A stretch of 64,000 nucleotides of DNA, taken from the NCBI RefSeq assembly GCF_021390645.1, contig NZ_JAJEJT010000004.1:1240001-1304000 (forward strand), written 5' to 3'. Below, in pieces: positions 1-8,544 of this stretch (positions are counted from its first letter, which is position 1; each line of letters begins with the position of its first letter). The notes below the pieces were generated by a model. That model saw only the letters and a program-made list of their open reading frames with translations. It was not told where the DNA came from and ran no database searches. Both the position numbers and the translations under genes were made by a program. The DNA is from Paraburkholderia flagellata. Lineage in GTDB: Bacteria; Pseudomonadota; Gammaproteobacteria; Burkholderiales; Burkholderiaceae.

Positions 1-1200
1 TTCGGGCTCAACCCTATCCAGCTCGGCTACGTGCTCTCGGCGTTCAGCTGGGCCTATGTGGTCGGGCAAATCCCCGGCGGCCTGCTGCTCGACCGCGTGG
101 GCACGAAAGTCATGTACGCCGCCACGCTGATCCTGTGGTCGCTCGCGACATTACTCGTCGGCCTCATCGGCAGGGTCACGACCGATGTGTCGATGGCGCT
201 GGGCCTGCTGTTCGCCTTGCGCTTCGCGCTGGGGCTCATCGAGGCGCCGAGCTTCCCCGCCAACAGCCGTGTGACGGTCATGTGGTTCCCGAAGGAAGAG
301 CGCGGCTTCGCCACGTCGTTGTTTGCGTCCGCATCGTATTTCGCGGTGGCGATCTTCTCGCCGTTCGCGGGCTGGCTCACCGGCAAGTACGGCTGGCCCG
401 CACCGTTCTTCGCGCTCGGCCTGATCGGCATTGCCAGCGCCGGAATCTGGGCGCGCGTGATGCACGAGCCGCGCAAGCACCCGCGCATTTCGCCGGCCGA
501 ACTCGACCGGCTCGTCGCGGGCGGCGCGATGATCGACATCGACTCGAAGCTCGAGCGTCTGTCGCGCCCCGCGGTGTCCGGAAAAGCGCTGCGCATGCTG
601 CTCACCAACCGCATGCTCTGGTGCTCGTATATCGGCCAGTATTGCGTCATCGCGCTGAGCTATTTCTTCATCACGTGGTTTCCGATCTACCTCGTGCAGG
701 CGCGCGGCATGAACGTCATGCAGGCCGGCCTCGCGACGATGCTGCCGGCGATCGCGGGCTTTCTCGGCGGCATTGCGGGCGGTGCGATTTCGGACTCACT
801 GATCCGGCATGGCTGGAGCGTTTCGTGGGCGCGCAAGACGCCCTATATCGTCGGCATGGCAGTGGGCTGCTGCATCGTGTTCTCGGCATTCACCGAGAGC
901 AACACCATGATCGTCCTGCTGATGACGCTCGCTTTCTTCGGCAAGGGCGCCGCGGCCGGCGCGGGCACCTGGGCCATCGCCTGCGATACCGCGCCGCGCG
1001 AAGCCGTGGGCCTCGCCGGTGCGATTTTCAACTGTATCGGCAATATTGGCGGTATCGTCACGCCTATCGTGTTCGGCTATATCGTGCAGGCAACGGGCGG
1101 CTACACGGCAGGTCTTTATTTTGTCGCGGCACACTGTGTGGTCGCGGCGCTGGTTTATCTCGTGTTCATGGGCCGCATCGAGCGCGTGAAAGTAAGCTGA
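1..1200 (+). CDS. MFS transporter, anion:cation symporter type (5' end outside window)
   Basis: Partial. The frame is open from base 1, so the true start lies upstream; 399 residues are present against about 430-450 for full members, so only the first helix or so is missing. The loop after the second helix carries the MFS signature (GGLLLDRVGTK), and about ten further hydrophobic segments follow, with a charged central loop around residues 155-195 that includes MHEPRKHPR. Family knowledge: carriers of this group (glucarate, galactonate, phthalate and similar) import organic anions with protons. It lies 45 bp before a 2-hydroxyacid dehydrogenase gene on the same strand, which suggests co-transcription and uptake of a sugar-acid-like substrate. 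The substrate cannot be read from sequence. Confidence 0.85.
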   Translation, partial: FGLNPIQLGYVLSAFSWAYVVGQIPGGLLLDRVGTKVMYAATLILWSLATLLVGLIGRVTTDVSMALGLLFALRFALGLIEAPSFPANSRVTVMWFPKEERGFATSLFASASYFAVAIFSPFAGWLTGKYGWPAPFFALGLIGIASAGIWARVMHEPRKHPRISPAELDRLVAGGAMIDIDSKLERLSRPAVSGKALRMLLTNRMLWCSYIGQYCVIALSYFFITWFPIYLVQARGMNVMQAGLATMLPAIAGFLGGIAGGAISDSLIRHGWSVSWARKTPYIVGMAVGCCIVFSAFTESNTMIVLLMTLAFFGKGAAAGAGTWAIACDTAPREAVGLAGAIFNCIGNIGGIVTPIVFGYIVQATGGYTAGLYFVAAHCVVAALVYLVFMGRIERVKVS

Positions 1201-1245
1201 GCGCGCGCCCACGCATCAACCGACGCAAGGATTCGTCGATTCATC

Positions 1246-2223
1246 ATGGAAAAACCCATCATTCTCAACGCGGCCGAATTGCCAGAACGCACCCAGGCGG
1301 AACTCGCGTCGCTCTTCACTATGCTCGATCTGCCGAAAGCGCCGGACGAAGCCGCTGCGTTTCTCGCGCAGCACGGCGCGTCCATTCGCGGCATTGCCCT
1401 GCGCAAGACGAAGATCGACGCGGCGTTTCTCGACGCCCTGCCCGCGCTGGAGATCATTGCGAGCTATAGCGCCGGCCTCGACAACCTCGACGTGAAAAGC
1501 GCGCAGGCGCGCGGCATCCGCATCGAGAACGCGTCGCACGTGCTGGCCGAAGATGTCGCGAATACCGCGATTGGCCTGGCTCTCGCGCTCACGCGCGACA
1601 TCGTGCAGGCAGACACCTATGTCCGCTCCGGAAAGTGGCCCACGCATGGCGCGATGCCGCTGGGCCGCTCGATTTCGCGTATGAAAGTTGGCATTGTCGG
1701 GCTCGGCATGATCGGCGCGGCAATCGCGAAGCGGTTGAAGGCGTTCGGCTCGCAGGTCGCGTACTACGGGCCGAACCGCAAGAACGTCGATCTGCCGTAC
1801 TACGACGACGTCACGCGTCTCGCGGCCGATAGCGACATGCTGATTCTCACCTGCCCGCTCACGCCGCAAACGCATCATCTGGTGAACGCGGCTGTGATCG
1901 ACGCGCTCGGCCCGCAAGGATTCCTCATCAACATTGCGCGCGGCCCGGTGGTGGATGAAAAATCACTGATCGCGGCACTCGATGCGAATCGTATCGCGGG
2001 CGCAGCGCTCGACGTGTTCGAGCACGAACCTTATGTGCCGCAAGCGCTGATCGATAATCCGCGCGTCGTGCTCACGCCGCATATTGGTTCGGCAACCGAA
2101 GAAACTCGTACGGGCATGGCCGATAACGTGGTCGATATGCTGGCGAGCCACTTTGACATTGCCAGTCCGCGCAGCGCGGCTGTGCAAACACCGGAAATCG
2201 TGAAGACCGTAGCAGTTGCCTGA
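1246..2223 (+). CDS. D-isomer-specific 2-hydroxyacid dehydrogenase (hydroxypyruvate/glyoxylate reductase type)
   Basis: 325 residues, the usual length. The nucleotide-binding fold begins near residue 147 with G152-x-G154-x-x-G157. The catalytic triad of the family is present: R232 in NIARG, E261 in DVFEHEP and H279 in LTPHIG. The second strand ends in GPNRK (176-180), where Arg/Lys instead of Asp favours NADPH over NADH. Expected reaction: reversible reduction of a 2-keto acid such as hydroxypyruvate or glyoxylate to the D-hydroxy acid, in the cytoplasm. It follows the MFS gene and converges on a LacI-type regulator (14 bp between stop codons). Context suggests it works with the sugar-acid dehydratase operon on the other strand; exact substrate unknown. 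Confidence 0.88.
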   Translation: MEKPIILNAAELPERTQAELASLFTMLDLPKAPDEAAAFLAQHGASIRGIALRKTKIDAAFLDALPALEIIASYSAGLDNLDVKSAQARGIRIENASHVLAEDVANTAIGLALALTRDIVQADTYVRSGKWPTHGAMPLGRSISRMKVGIVGLGMIGAAIAKRLKAFGSQVAYYGPNRKNVDLPYYDDVTRLAADSDMLILTCPLTPQTHHLVNAAVIDALGPQGFLINIARGPVVDEKSLIAALDANRIAGAALDVFEHEPYVPQALIDNPRVVLTPHIGSATEETRTGMADNVVDMLASHFDIASPRSAAVQTPEIVKTVAVA

Positions 2224-2237
2224 GCGTTACGGGGCAC

Positions 2238-3308
2238 TCAAGCCGATTCGCGCGTGACGATCGTGAACCCCACGTCGAGCGCGCGAGGCTCGGTCGCGCT
2301 GGTTTCGCCGCTCAAGCGGTCCAGCAGAAAACGCGCGGCGTTCACGCCAATGCGCGTGCCCTCCACGCGCACCGTCGTTAGCTGGGGCGTGGTTTCGGTG
2401 GCGAACTCCAGATCTCCGAAGCCGCAAATCGCCAGTTGCGAGGGCACCTGCACGCCCATCTGGCGCGCGGCACCGAGTGCGCCGATGGCGAGCAAATCCG
2501 AGCCACAGAACACGGCGTCGATATCCTGGGCGCGCGCGAGCAGTTGCGGCAGCGCGCGCTTGCCATGCGCGACCGAACTCGGCGGCGCGACCTGTTCTTC
2601 TGGCACGTCCTCGATGCCTTCCTGCGCGAGCCTTTCGCGAAAGCCCGCGCGCCGCGCGAGCGCGCGCGCGTCGTTGGCTGAGATGAGCGCGGGACGGCGC
2701 GCGCCACGCGCGAGAAAATGCCCGGCCACCGCCGCGCCGATCTTGTAGTGCGAAAAACCCACCAGCATGTCGATCGGCGTATCGGTCATGTCCCACGTTT
2801 CGACCACGGGAATGCCAACGTTCTTCAGACGCCCGCGCAACGATTCGGTATGCGCCACGCCCGTGAGCAGCACGCCTTCGGGGCGGCGGCTCAATACCGT
2901 ATCGAGCAGGCTCTCCTCGTTCGACGCGCTATAGCCGCTCAACGCGAGCAGCACCTCGTAGCCCGCGCGCGACATCGTCTCGCTGAACACCTGAATGGTT
3001 TCCGAAAACAGCGAATGCGAAACCGTCGGCACGATGGCCGCGACGAGCCGCGAGCGCGCCGACGACAAACCGCCCGCGAGCCGGTTGGGCACGTAGCCCA
3101 GTTTCTGCACGACCTGACGCACGCGCTCCAGCGTTTCCGGCGCAACCGACTCCGGGTTGTTGAACACGCGCGAAACCGTGATGGGCGAGACGCCCGCCTG
3201 CGCGGCGACGTCGGTGATGCGCAGGCCCTTGGGCCCGCCGCGCGTGCGCTTCGCGCGCACGGTGGCGTCCGCGTGTTCGATGCTCGGAGCGGGTTTGGTG
3301 GTCGACAT
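2238..3308 (-). CDS. LacI-family transcriptional regulator, GntR-like
   Basis: 356 residues. The helix-turn-helix lies near residues 27-50 (ITDVAAQAGVSPITVSRVFN), followed by the LacI hinge and a periplasmic-binding-protein-like ligand domain to the C-terminus. The effector domain resembles gluconate repressors (GVLLTG, PVVETWDM, VGFSHY, ICGFGD, LDVGFT). ATG at 3308 is chosen because the 38 in-frame codons before it do not look like protein and the conserved N-terminal stretch starts after it. It is the last gene of a minus-strand run dehydratase - RraA-like - MFS - regulator (55 bp after the MFS stop). Two 16-bp near-palindromes of the GntR operator type lie upstream of the first gene of that run and are its likely targets. 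Ligand probably a sugar acid (inference). Confidence 0.88.
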   Translation of the reverse strand: MSTTKPAPSIEHADATVRAKRTRGGPKGLRITDVAAQAGVSPITVSRVFNNPESVAPETLERVRQVVQKLGYVPNRLAGGLSSARSRLVAAIVPTVSHSLFSETIQVFSETMSRAGYEVLLALSGYSASNEESLLDTVLSRRPEGVLLTGVAHTESLRGRLKNVGIPVVETWDMTDTPIDMLVGFSHYKIGAAVAGHFLARGARRPALISANDARALARRAGFRERLAQEGIEDVPEEQVAPPSSVAHGKRALPQLLARAQDIDAVFCGSDLLAIGALGAARQMGVQVPSQLAICGFGDLEFATETTPQLTTVRVEGTRIGVNAARFLLDRLSGETSATEPRALDVGFTIVTRESA

Positions 3309-3363
3309 GAACGTGAACGGGTGTGGGCAATGCGCGGCTATTGTAGCGAATGCGCCTCGCAGC

Positions 3364-4695
3364 CTAACGTGCGTTGTTCGGCAAAGGCGCGCCGTCGACG
3401 GTTTGCGGCGTACGATGGCCACGGCGCAAGATCATGGCGGTGACGATCGCAAAGATCACCATGCACGCGGCGGGCACGAGCATGGGCATGCGCGTGCTGC
3501 CCGTTGCCTGCTTCACGAAGGGCACGAGATTCTGCGCAATGAAGCCGCCGATATTGCCGAGCGAATTGATCGCCGCAATGCCCGCCGCGGCGCGCGCGCC
3601 GTAAAGGAATTTGGGCGGCAGCGTCCAGAAGCACGGAATCAGCAGATACATGCACGGCGCGCCAAGACACAGCGCGGCGAAGCGCAGCGCGTGGCCCGGC
3701 AGAAACACCGACGAAACGAAGAACACCATGCCGAGCAGCGACGACACCAGCATCGCAACCATCGCATGATTGCTCGCGCGCAGCCGCGACGGCAGCGTGG
3801 CGAGCACGATCGTCGCCAGCAGCCAGGGAATGATGTTGAGCAGCCCGTTCGTGGTGTTGCTCACGCCGAAACCCTTGACGAGCGTTGGCAGCCAGTAGCT
3901 CACGCCGTACACGGAGATCGACAGCATCATGTAGTAGAACGCCATGCCGAGCACGCGCCGCTCCGTGAGCACGCTGAGCACCGAACCGTGGCGCTCCCTG
4001 CCCCGCGCGGCCGCGCTCTCGGTCGAGAGCGTGTGCGTGAGCCAGCGCTTTTCGCCTTCGGAGAGGAACGTCGCGTGCTGCGGCGCCTTCGGCAACAGGT
4101 ACAGCACGACGATCGTCAGCAGTACCGATGGAATGCCGGTGACCACGAACACGAGTTGCCAGCCTTGCAGCCCGAACAGTCCGCCTTTGTCGAGCAGCCA
4201 GCCGCAAATCGGTGCGCCGATCATGTTGCCGAGGCTGCTGCCCACCGTGAAGTAACCGAGCATGCGCACGCGGTGGCGCTGCGGAAACCACAGCGTGAGG
4301 TAATAGATCACGCCGGGATAGAGCCCGGCTTCGGACGCACCCAGCAAAAAACGCAGGATATAGAACATCGTGGCGTCGCGCGTGAAGGCGAGCAGAATCG
4401 TCACCACGCCCCACGTGAACATGATGCGCGCCATCCAGCGCGGCGCGCCGTACTTGTGGAGCAGCACGTTGCTCGGCACCTCGAACAGCAGATAGCCGAT
4501 GAAGAACAGCGACGCGCCAAGCCCGTATGCGACTTCGGAAAGCCCGAGGCTGCCGAGCATCTGCAGTTTCGCGAAGGCGATGTTGGAGCGGTCGATATAC
4601 GCGACCAGGTAGAGCACGCCGAGCAGCGGCATTAGCCGCCAGCCCATGCGGTTGATCAGACGCGGCTCGTCAATCGCAGCGGTGGCATCGTTCAC
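3364..4695 (-). CDS. MFS transporter, ACS family
   Basis: 443 residues with about twelve hydrophobic segments and a charged cytoplasmic loop near residues 205-235. Early features of the group are visible: YIDRSNIAFAKLQM in helix 1 and FEVPSNVLLHKYGAPRW in the loop between helices 2 and 3. The start is GTG at 4695, preceded by a good ribosome site (AGGAGAC). It sits third in the minus-strand operon, 69 bp after the RraA-like gene and 55 bp before the LacI-type regulator. Likely role: proton-coupled uptake of the sugar acid or related carboxylate handled by the dehydratase. Substrate not determined. Confidence 0.87.
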   Translation of the reverse strand: MNDATAAIDEPRLINRMGWRLMPLLGVLYLVAYIDRSNIAFAKLQMLGSLGLSEVAYGLGASLFFIGYLLFEVPSNVLLHKYGAPRWMARIMFTWGVVTILLAFTRDATMFYILRFLLGASEAGLYPGVIYYLTLWFPQRHRVRMLGYFTVGSSLGNMIGAPICGWLLDKGGLFGLQGWQLVFVVTGIPSVLLTIVVLYLLPKAPQHATFLSEGEKRWLTHTLSTESAAARGRERHGSVLSVLTERRVLGMAFYYMMLSISVYGVSYWLPTLVKGFGVSNTTNGLLNIIPWLLATIVLATLPSRLRASNHAMVAMLVSSLLGMVFFVSSVFLPGHALRFAALCLGAPCMYLLIPCFWTLPPKFLYGARAAAGIAAINSLGNIGGFIAQNLVPFVKQATGSTRMPMLVPAACMVIFAIVTAMILRRGHRTPQTVDGAPLPNNAR

Positions 4696-4764
4696 GTTGT
4701 CTCCTGAGCCCGCTTTGCGCGCGGGCCTCTGTTTATCGGTGTCGTCCTGCGTACTGCATGTGGC

Positions 4765-5538
4765 TTATTTTGCCTGCTGCTCGCACCAAACGCGATACGC
4801 CGCCAGCGTTTCCTCGTTCGGCGGATACGTGCCGCGCAGCGCAAGACCCGACTCGATGCGCTCGGTGATGAACGCTTCGAGCCGCTCCTGCTCGGTGGCG
4901 TCGCGCGCCACTTCCTCGGCCATTTCGTGCGGCACGATCACCACGCCGTCGGCATCGCCCACGACGATATCACCCGGATAAACGGCCACGCCGCCGCACG
5001 CGATCGGCACGTTCAGGTCCACGGCGTGATGCTTCGCGAGATTGAGCGGCGCGCTCGCGCCCGCGCACCAGATACGCAAGCCGAGCGCCGCGATCGTGCC
5101 GCTGTCGCGCACGGGACCGTCCGAGACCATGCCTGCCACGCCGCGCTTCGCGAGGCGCAACGCGAGAATCGAGCCCACCGAAGCCACCGTGCGGTCGCCA
5201 CGGCAGTCCTGCACGAGCACGCTGCCCGCAGGCGCCGTTTCCACGGCCTTGCGCTGCGGATGATCCGGGTTCTGGAACACGCCCACGTGGTCGAGGTCCT
5301 CGCGCGCCGGGATATTGCGCAGCGTGAACGCAGGACCGACGAGATTCGGCGTGCCCGGCTCGGGCTTCACGAGCGGCGCCACGCCCTGCAAAAACACGTT
5401 GCGCAGGCCGCGCTTGAAGAGTTGAGTCGTGAGCGTGGCGGTGCTCACGTGACGCAGTTGTTCGAGCGCGGCTTCGCTGACTGGCGAATTCGGTGCGGAG
5501 TTCGGTGCGGAGTTCGGTGCGGAGTTCGGTGCGGTCAT
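4765..5538 (-). CDS. RraA-like / HMG-CHA aldolase family protein
   Basis: 257 residues of the RraA/4-hydroxy-4-methyl-2-oxoglutarate aldolase fold. Conserved glycine-rich and acidic stretches are visible (GPAFTLR, VLVQDCRGDRTVASVG, KRGVAGMVSDGPVRDS, NVPIACGGVAVYPGDIVVGDADGV); the GD-x20-RD pattern typical of the aldolases is met by GDRT...VRD. The name RraA (RNase E inhibitor) is often given to this fold, but in sugar-acid clusters an aldolase or lyase role is more likely. The first 18 residues are a low-complexity stretch of four PNSA-type repeats encoded by a 12-bp tandem repeat, absent from typical family members. It lies 27 bp after the dehydratase, clearly co-transcribed. Possible job: cleavage of a keto-deoxy acid (inference). 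Confidence 0.8.
   Translation of the reverse strand: MTAPNSAPNSAPNSAPNSPVSEAALEQLRHVSTATLTTQLFKRGLRNVFLQGVAPLVKPEPGTPNLVGPAFTLRNIPAREDLDHVGVFQNPDHPQRKAVETAPAGSVLVQDCRGDRTVASVGSILALRLAKRGVAGMVSDGPVRDSGTIAALGLRIWCAGASAPLNLAKHHAVDLNVPIACGGVAVYPGDIVVGDADGVVIVPHEMAEEVARDATEQERLEAFITERIESGLALRGTYPPNEETLAAYRVWCEQQAK
5475..5534. repeat. 12-bp in-frame tandem repeat at the start of the RraA-like gene
   Basis: The unit ggtgcggagttc is repeated about four times end to end close to the start codon at 5538 and encodes APNS-type repeats. Because the unit is a multiple of three, gain or loss of copies would change protein length but not the frame. Confidence 0.8.
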
Positions 5539-5565
5539 GATCGGTGATGTCGTCGATAGTGGAGA

Positions 5566-7326
5566 TTAGTGAATTTCAGGTTCGGCACCATGGGTTTCGC
5601 ACGGCGTGGCGGCGGGCGTTTCGAGGAAATCGAAATCGCAGCCCTTGTTCGCCTGCGTCACGTGCAGCTGATGCATCACGCCGAAGCCGCGCTCGAATGG
5701 CCGCTTCGGCGGCGTCCACGCCGCTTTGCGCGCGGTGAGTTCCGCGTCGCTCACATGCAGATGCAGGCGGCGCGCCTCGACGTCGAGTTCGATGATGTCG
5801 CCGTCTTTCACGAACGCGAGCGGCCCGCCCACGAACGATTCGGGCGCCACGTGCAGCACGCACGCGCCGTAGCTCGTGCCGCTCATGCGCGCGTCGGAAA
5901 TACGCAGCATGTCGCGCACGCCAAGCTTGAGCAGCTTCTGCGGAATGGGCAGCTGCCCCCATTCGGGCATGCCGGGTGCACCGACCGGGCCGGCGTGCTG
6001 CAGCACGATCACGGAGTCGGCGGTGACGTCGAGATCGTCGCTGTCGATGCGCGCCGCCATGTCGTTGTAGTCGCGGAACACCACGGCGGGGCCGCGATGC
6101 CTGAGCAGATGCGCCTCCATCGCCGCGGGCTTGATGACCGCGCCGTCCGGCGCGAGATTGCCCGTGAGCACGGCGAGGCCATCGCGCGCGACGAGCGGAT
6201 TGCTGCGCGGGCGGATCACGTCGTCGTCGAAGATCTCCGCGCCGGCGATGTTTTCGCCGAGCGTCTTGCCGTTCACCGTCATCTGCGTGCCGTCGATCAG
6301 CTCGCCGAGCTCCACGAGCAGCGCGCGCAGTCCGCCCGCGTAATAGAAGTCCTCCATCAGATACTGGCCGGCTGGGCGGATATTGCCGAGTACGGGCGTC
6401 ACGCGCGCGAGTTCGTCGAAGCGCGCCGTGGTGAGATCGATGCCCGCGCGGCGCGCCACGGCCACGAGGTGCACGATCGCGTTGGTCGAACCCGACATCG
6501 CGAGCACGGTGGTCACGGCATTGTCGAAGGCCTTCGCGGTGAGGATGTCCGAGGGTTTCTGGTCCGTCCACACCATCTCGACGATGCGCTGCCCCGTGAG
6601 CGACGCGTACTGCGCGTGACGCGAATCCGCTGCGGGAATCGACGAGAAACCGGGCAGCGTGAGGCCGAGCGCTTCGGTCGCGCTAGTCATCGTCGAGGCC
6701 GTGCCCATCGTCATGCAGTGGCCCGGCGAGCGCGCAATACCGCTCTCGATGCCCTTCCACTCGTCTTCGGTGATCTTGCCCGCGCGCAGCTCCGCCCAGT
6801 ACTTCCACGTGTCCGAGCCGCTGCCGAGCGTGCGGCCATTCCAGTTGCCGCGCAACATCGGCCCGGCGGGCAGATAGATGGCAGGCAGGTTCATGCTGAT
6901 CGCGCCCATCAGGAGACCCGGCGTGGTCTTGTCGCAGCCGCCCATCAGCACGCAGCCGTCGAACGGGTACGACTTGAGCAACTCCTCAGTCTCCATGGCG
7001 AGGAAGTTGCGGTAAAGCATGGTGGTGGGCTTCTGGAACGGCTCGGCCAACGTCATCACTGGCATCTCGACCGGAAAGCCGCCCGCCTGCCAGATGCCGC
7101 GCTTCACTTCCTCCACGCGTTGCTTGAAGTGGGTATGGCACGAGTTGATCTCGCTCCACGTGTTCACCACGGCGATCACGGGCTTGCCCATGTAATCGGA
7201 CGAGTGATAGCCCATCTGCGCGGTGCGCGAGCGGTGGCCGAACGAGCGGAGGTCGTTGACGCCGTACCAGCGATAGCTGCGCAGGTCTTCGGGCTTCTTG
7301 CGGACTAGGGACAAGGGGTTCTCCAT
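5566..7326 (-). CDS. IlvD/Edd-family dehydratase, L-arabinonate/sugar-acid type
   Basis: 586 residues, matching the roughly 580 of pentonate dehydratases. The three cysteines expected to hold the [2Fe-2S] cluster are at C63 (NTWSEINSCH), C131 (GGCDKTTPG, with K133 as the usual metal-site lysine) and C204 (PGHCMTMGTAS). Further family blocks are SGSTNAIVHL and RISDARMSGTSYG. It is closer to the arabinonate/xylonate branch than to the branched-chain enzyme, which is encoded separately at 35939-37798. Reaction: dehydration of an aldonic acid to a 2-keto-3-deoxy acid, cytoplasmic. First gene of the operon with the RraA-like, MFS and LacI-type genes. The ATG at 7326 overlaps a predicted operator and lacks a clear ribosome site. 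Exact sugar acid uncertain. Confidence 0.87.
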   Translation of the reverse strand: MENPLSLVRKKPEDLRSYRWYGVNDLRSFGHRSRTAQMGYHSSDYMGKPVIAVVNTWSEINSCHTHFKQRVEEVKRGIWQAGGFPVEMPVMTLAEPFQKPTTMLYRNFLAMETEELLKSYPFDGCVLMGGCDKTTPGLLMGAISMNLPAIYLPAGPMLRGNWNGRTLGSGSDTWKYWAELRAGKITEDEWKGIESGIARSPGHCMTMGTASTMTSATEALGLTLPGFSSIPAADSRHAQYASLTGQRIVEMVWTDQKPSDILTAKAFDNAVTTVLAMSGSTNAIVHLVAVARRAGIDLTTARFDELARVTPVLGNIRPAGQYLMEDFYYAGGLRALLVELGELIDGTQMTVNGKTLGENIAGAEIFDDDVIRPRSNPLVARDGLAVLTGNLAPDGAVIKPAAMEAHLLRHRGPAVVFRDYNDMAARIDSDDLDVTADSVIVLQHAGPVGAPGMPEWGQLPIPQKLLKLGVRDMLRISDARMSGTSYGACVLHVAPESFVGGPLAFVKDGDIIELDVEARRLHLHVSDAELTARKAAWTPPKRPFERGFGVMHQLHVTQANKGCDFDFLETPAATPCETHGAEPEIH

Positions 7327-7340
7327 GATAACGCTACCAT
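7325..7340. promoter_or_regulatory. Predicted LacI/GntR-type operator overlapping the dehydratase start
   Basis: The 16-mer ATGATAACGCTACCAT is symmetric at 6 of 8 pairs about a central CG, the form seen in gluconate-repressor operators (ATGnTAnCGnTAnCAT). It includes the start codon of the dehydratase gene, so a bound repressor would block transcription directly. It pairs with a second copy centred 86 bp upstream. Confidence 0.65.
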
Positions 7341-7410
7341 TCCGGCGGATAAAAAAAGCCGTCGAAGGCCGGCGGGCGTAGATTGCACCGCCAGTGATAC
7401 GGTGAGGTGA

Positions 7411-7426
7411 ATGGTAGCGCTATCAT
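7411..7426. promoter_or_regulatory. Second LacI/GntR-type operator upstream of the dehydratase
   Basis: ATGGTAGCGCTATCAT is symmetric at 7 of 8 pairs and matches the start-codon operator at 12 of 16 positions. The centres are 86 bp apart, about eight helical turns, a spacing compatible with DNA looping by a LacI-type tetramer or with two independent dimers. The likely binder is the LacI-family protein encoded at 2238-3308. Confidence 0.65.
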
Positions 7427-7464
7427 CGACGATGCGATCCTGGGGGAAGTACGGAGCGCGCGGC

Positions 7465-7740
7465 TCACCGAACTGCCGGACGACGTAGTGGCCGGCGGTC
7501 CTGCGCTTCCGCGATCTCTTGATGATTCATCCGCAGCTCGGCCGACCAGCCGGGTTCCTTGCCACTCAGCCCATTGAGGGGCACATGCGGCTCGACAAGC
7601 TGACACGCCTGGCTAGCGAAGCTGGCGTTCCCGATTTCCGCGAATATGTGCTTCGCGCGCTCGTGATCCTGTATGGCCACGCGGAGACACGCACCGTAGT
7701 CCCCTCGATTCGACACCAGAGCGAGCTTGGCTATGCACCG
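7465..7740 (-). pseudogene. Possible gene remnant, unrecognised
   Basis: A minus-strand frame of about 90 codons (GTG at 7716) has a moderately coding-like bias for G/C at third positions but no ribosome site and no recognised domain. An overlapping frame to about 7798 continues upstream as if a frameshift separated the two. It could equally be non-coding. No function is proposed. Confidence 0.2.
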
Positions 7741-7874
7741 CCAGGTGATTGATCACCCCGACTCCACCCAGATTGTCGTCCCCAACTGAACGCAGCATCG
7801 CATTCCAGGCACTTTATCCACGCACGCGCCGCCCGCATACTGGGTCATCTAGCCTCCGCCACCCCGTCAACGCC

Positions 7875-8537
7875 ATGTTAAACAGAGACGCCATTCGCTC
7901 CGGTGCGTTTCTCGAGAGTTTCAGCCATCTTCCGCCGGAAATTCTCTGGACGCAGACCCAAATCGACCAGTCGCTCGCCGAAACGATGGCGAAGCGCCCT
8001 GCTGGCAAAGACATATGGGTATTCGGCTACGGTTCACTCATGTGGAATCCGCTCTCGCACTTCGACCGGCACGCGAACGCTACACTGCACGGCTGGCGCC
8101 GGAGCTTTTGCATTCGCCTTTTCGGCGGCCGCGGCACGCCGCAGCGACCCGGCCGCATGCTCGCGCTGGAGCCGGGCGGCGCAACGCAAGGCGTCGCGCT
8201 GCGGCTCGATGCCGCCACGCTCGACGAAGAACTGCACATTCTCTGGACCCGCGAGATGCTCACAGGCGCCTACACGCCGGTCTGGACCACCGTGACTCTC
8301 GCCACGGGCGAAACGCGCCACGCTCTCGCCTTCGTGGCAAATGATTGCCCGCGGCAATACGAGGCCGATTCCAGCCCCGCGACGGTGGCCCGCCTGATTG
8401 CCCAGGCGCAGGGCCCGCTCGGCACCAACGCGGAATATGTGTTCCAGCTCAGACGAGCGCTCGCCGATTGCGCGTTGACCGACGCCTACGTCGAGGAAGT
8501 GGCGCAGGCGCTCGAACGAATCGAAACGTCGATCTGA
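7875..8537 (+). CDS. ChaC-like gamma-glutamylcyclotransferase
   Basis: 220 residues. The substrate-binding loop of the cyclotransferase fold is plain: VFGYGSLMWNP near residue 55, then GWRRSFCI and later ALAFVAND. Family role: cleaves gamma-glutamyl peptides, in ChaC members glutathione, to 5-oxoproline and the remaining dipeptide. ATG at 7875 starts the region resembling the family; a longer reading frame upstream is not protein-like. It converges on the lysE-type gene with 7 bp between stops and appears to be a single-gene unit. Confidence 0.88.
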   Translation: MLNRDAIRSGAFLESFSHLPPEILWTQTQIDQSLAETMAKRPAGKDIWVFGYGSLMWNPLSHFDRHANATLHGWRRSFCIRLFGGRGTPQRPGRMLALEPGGATQGVALRLDAATLDEELHILWTREMLTGAYTPVWTTVTLATGETRHALAFVANDCPRQYEADSSPATVARLIAQAQGPLGTNAEYVFQLRRALADCALTDAYVEEVAQALERIETSI

Positions 8538-8544
8538 CTACGCG

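Larger units (their letters stand above)
7341..7874. other. 534-bp gap between the dehydratase and chaC
   Basis: The part next to the dehydratase holds its promoter and the second operator (7411-7426). The part from about 7465 to 7800 contains only short overlapping reading frames on both strands that match no family I recognise; one on the minus strand may be a gene remnant. The 5' end of chaC begins at 7875. Confidence 0.6.

Noticed and set aside
7519-7752. 77-codon plus-strand frame in the gap before chaC
   Set aside because: No ribosome site or family, and it overlaps an equally weak minus-strand frame.
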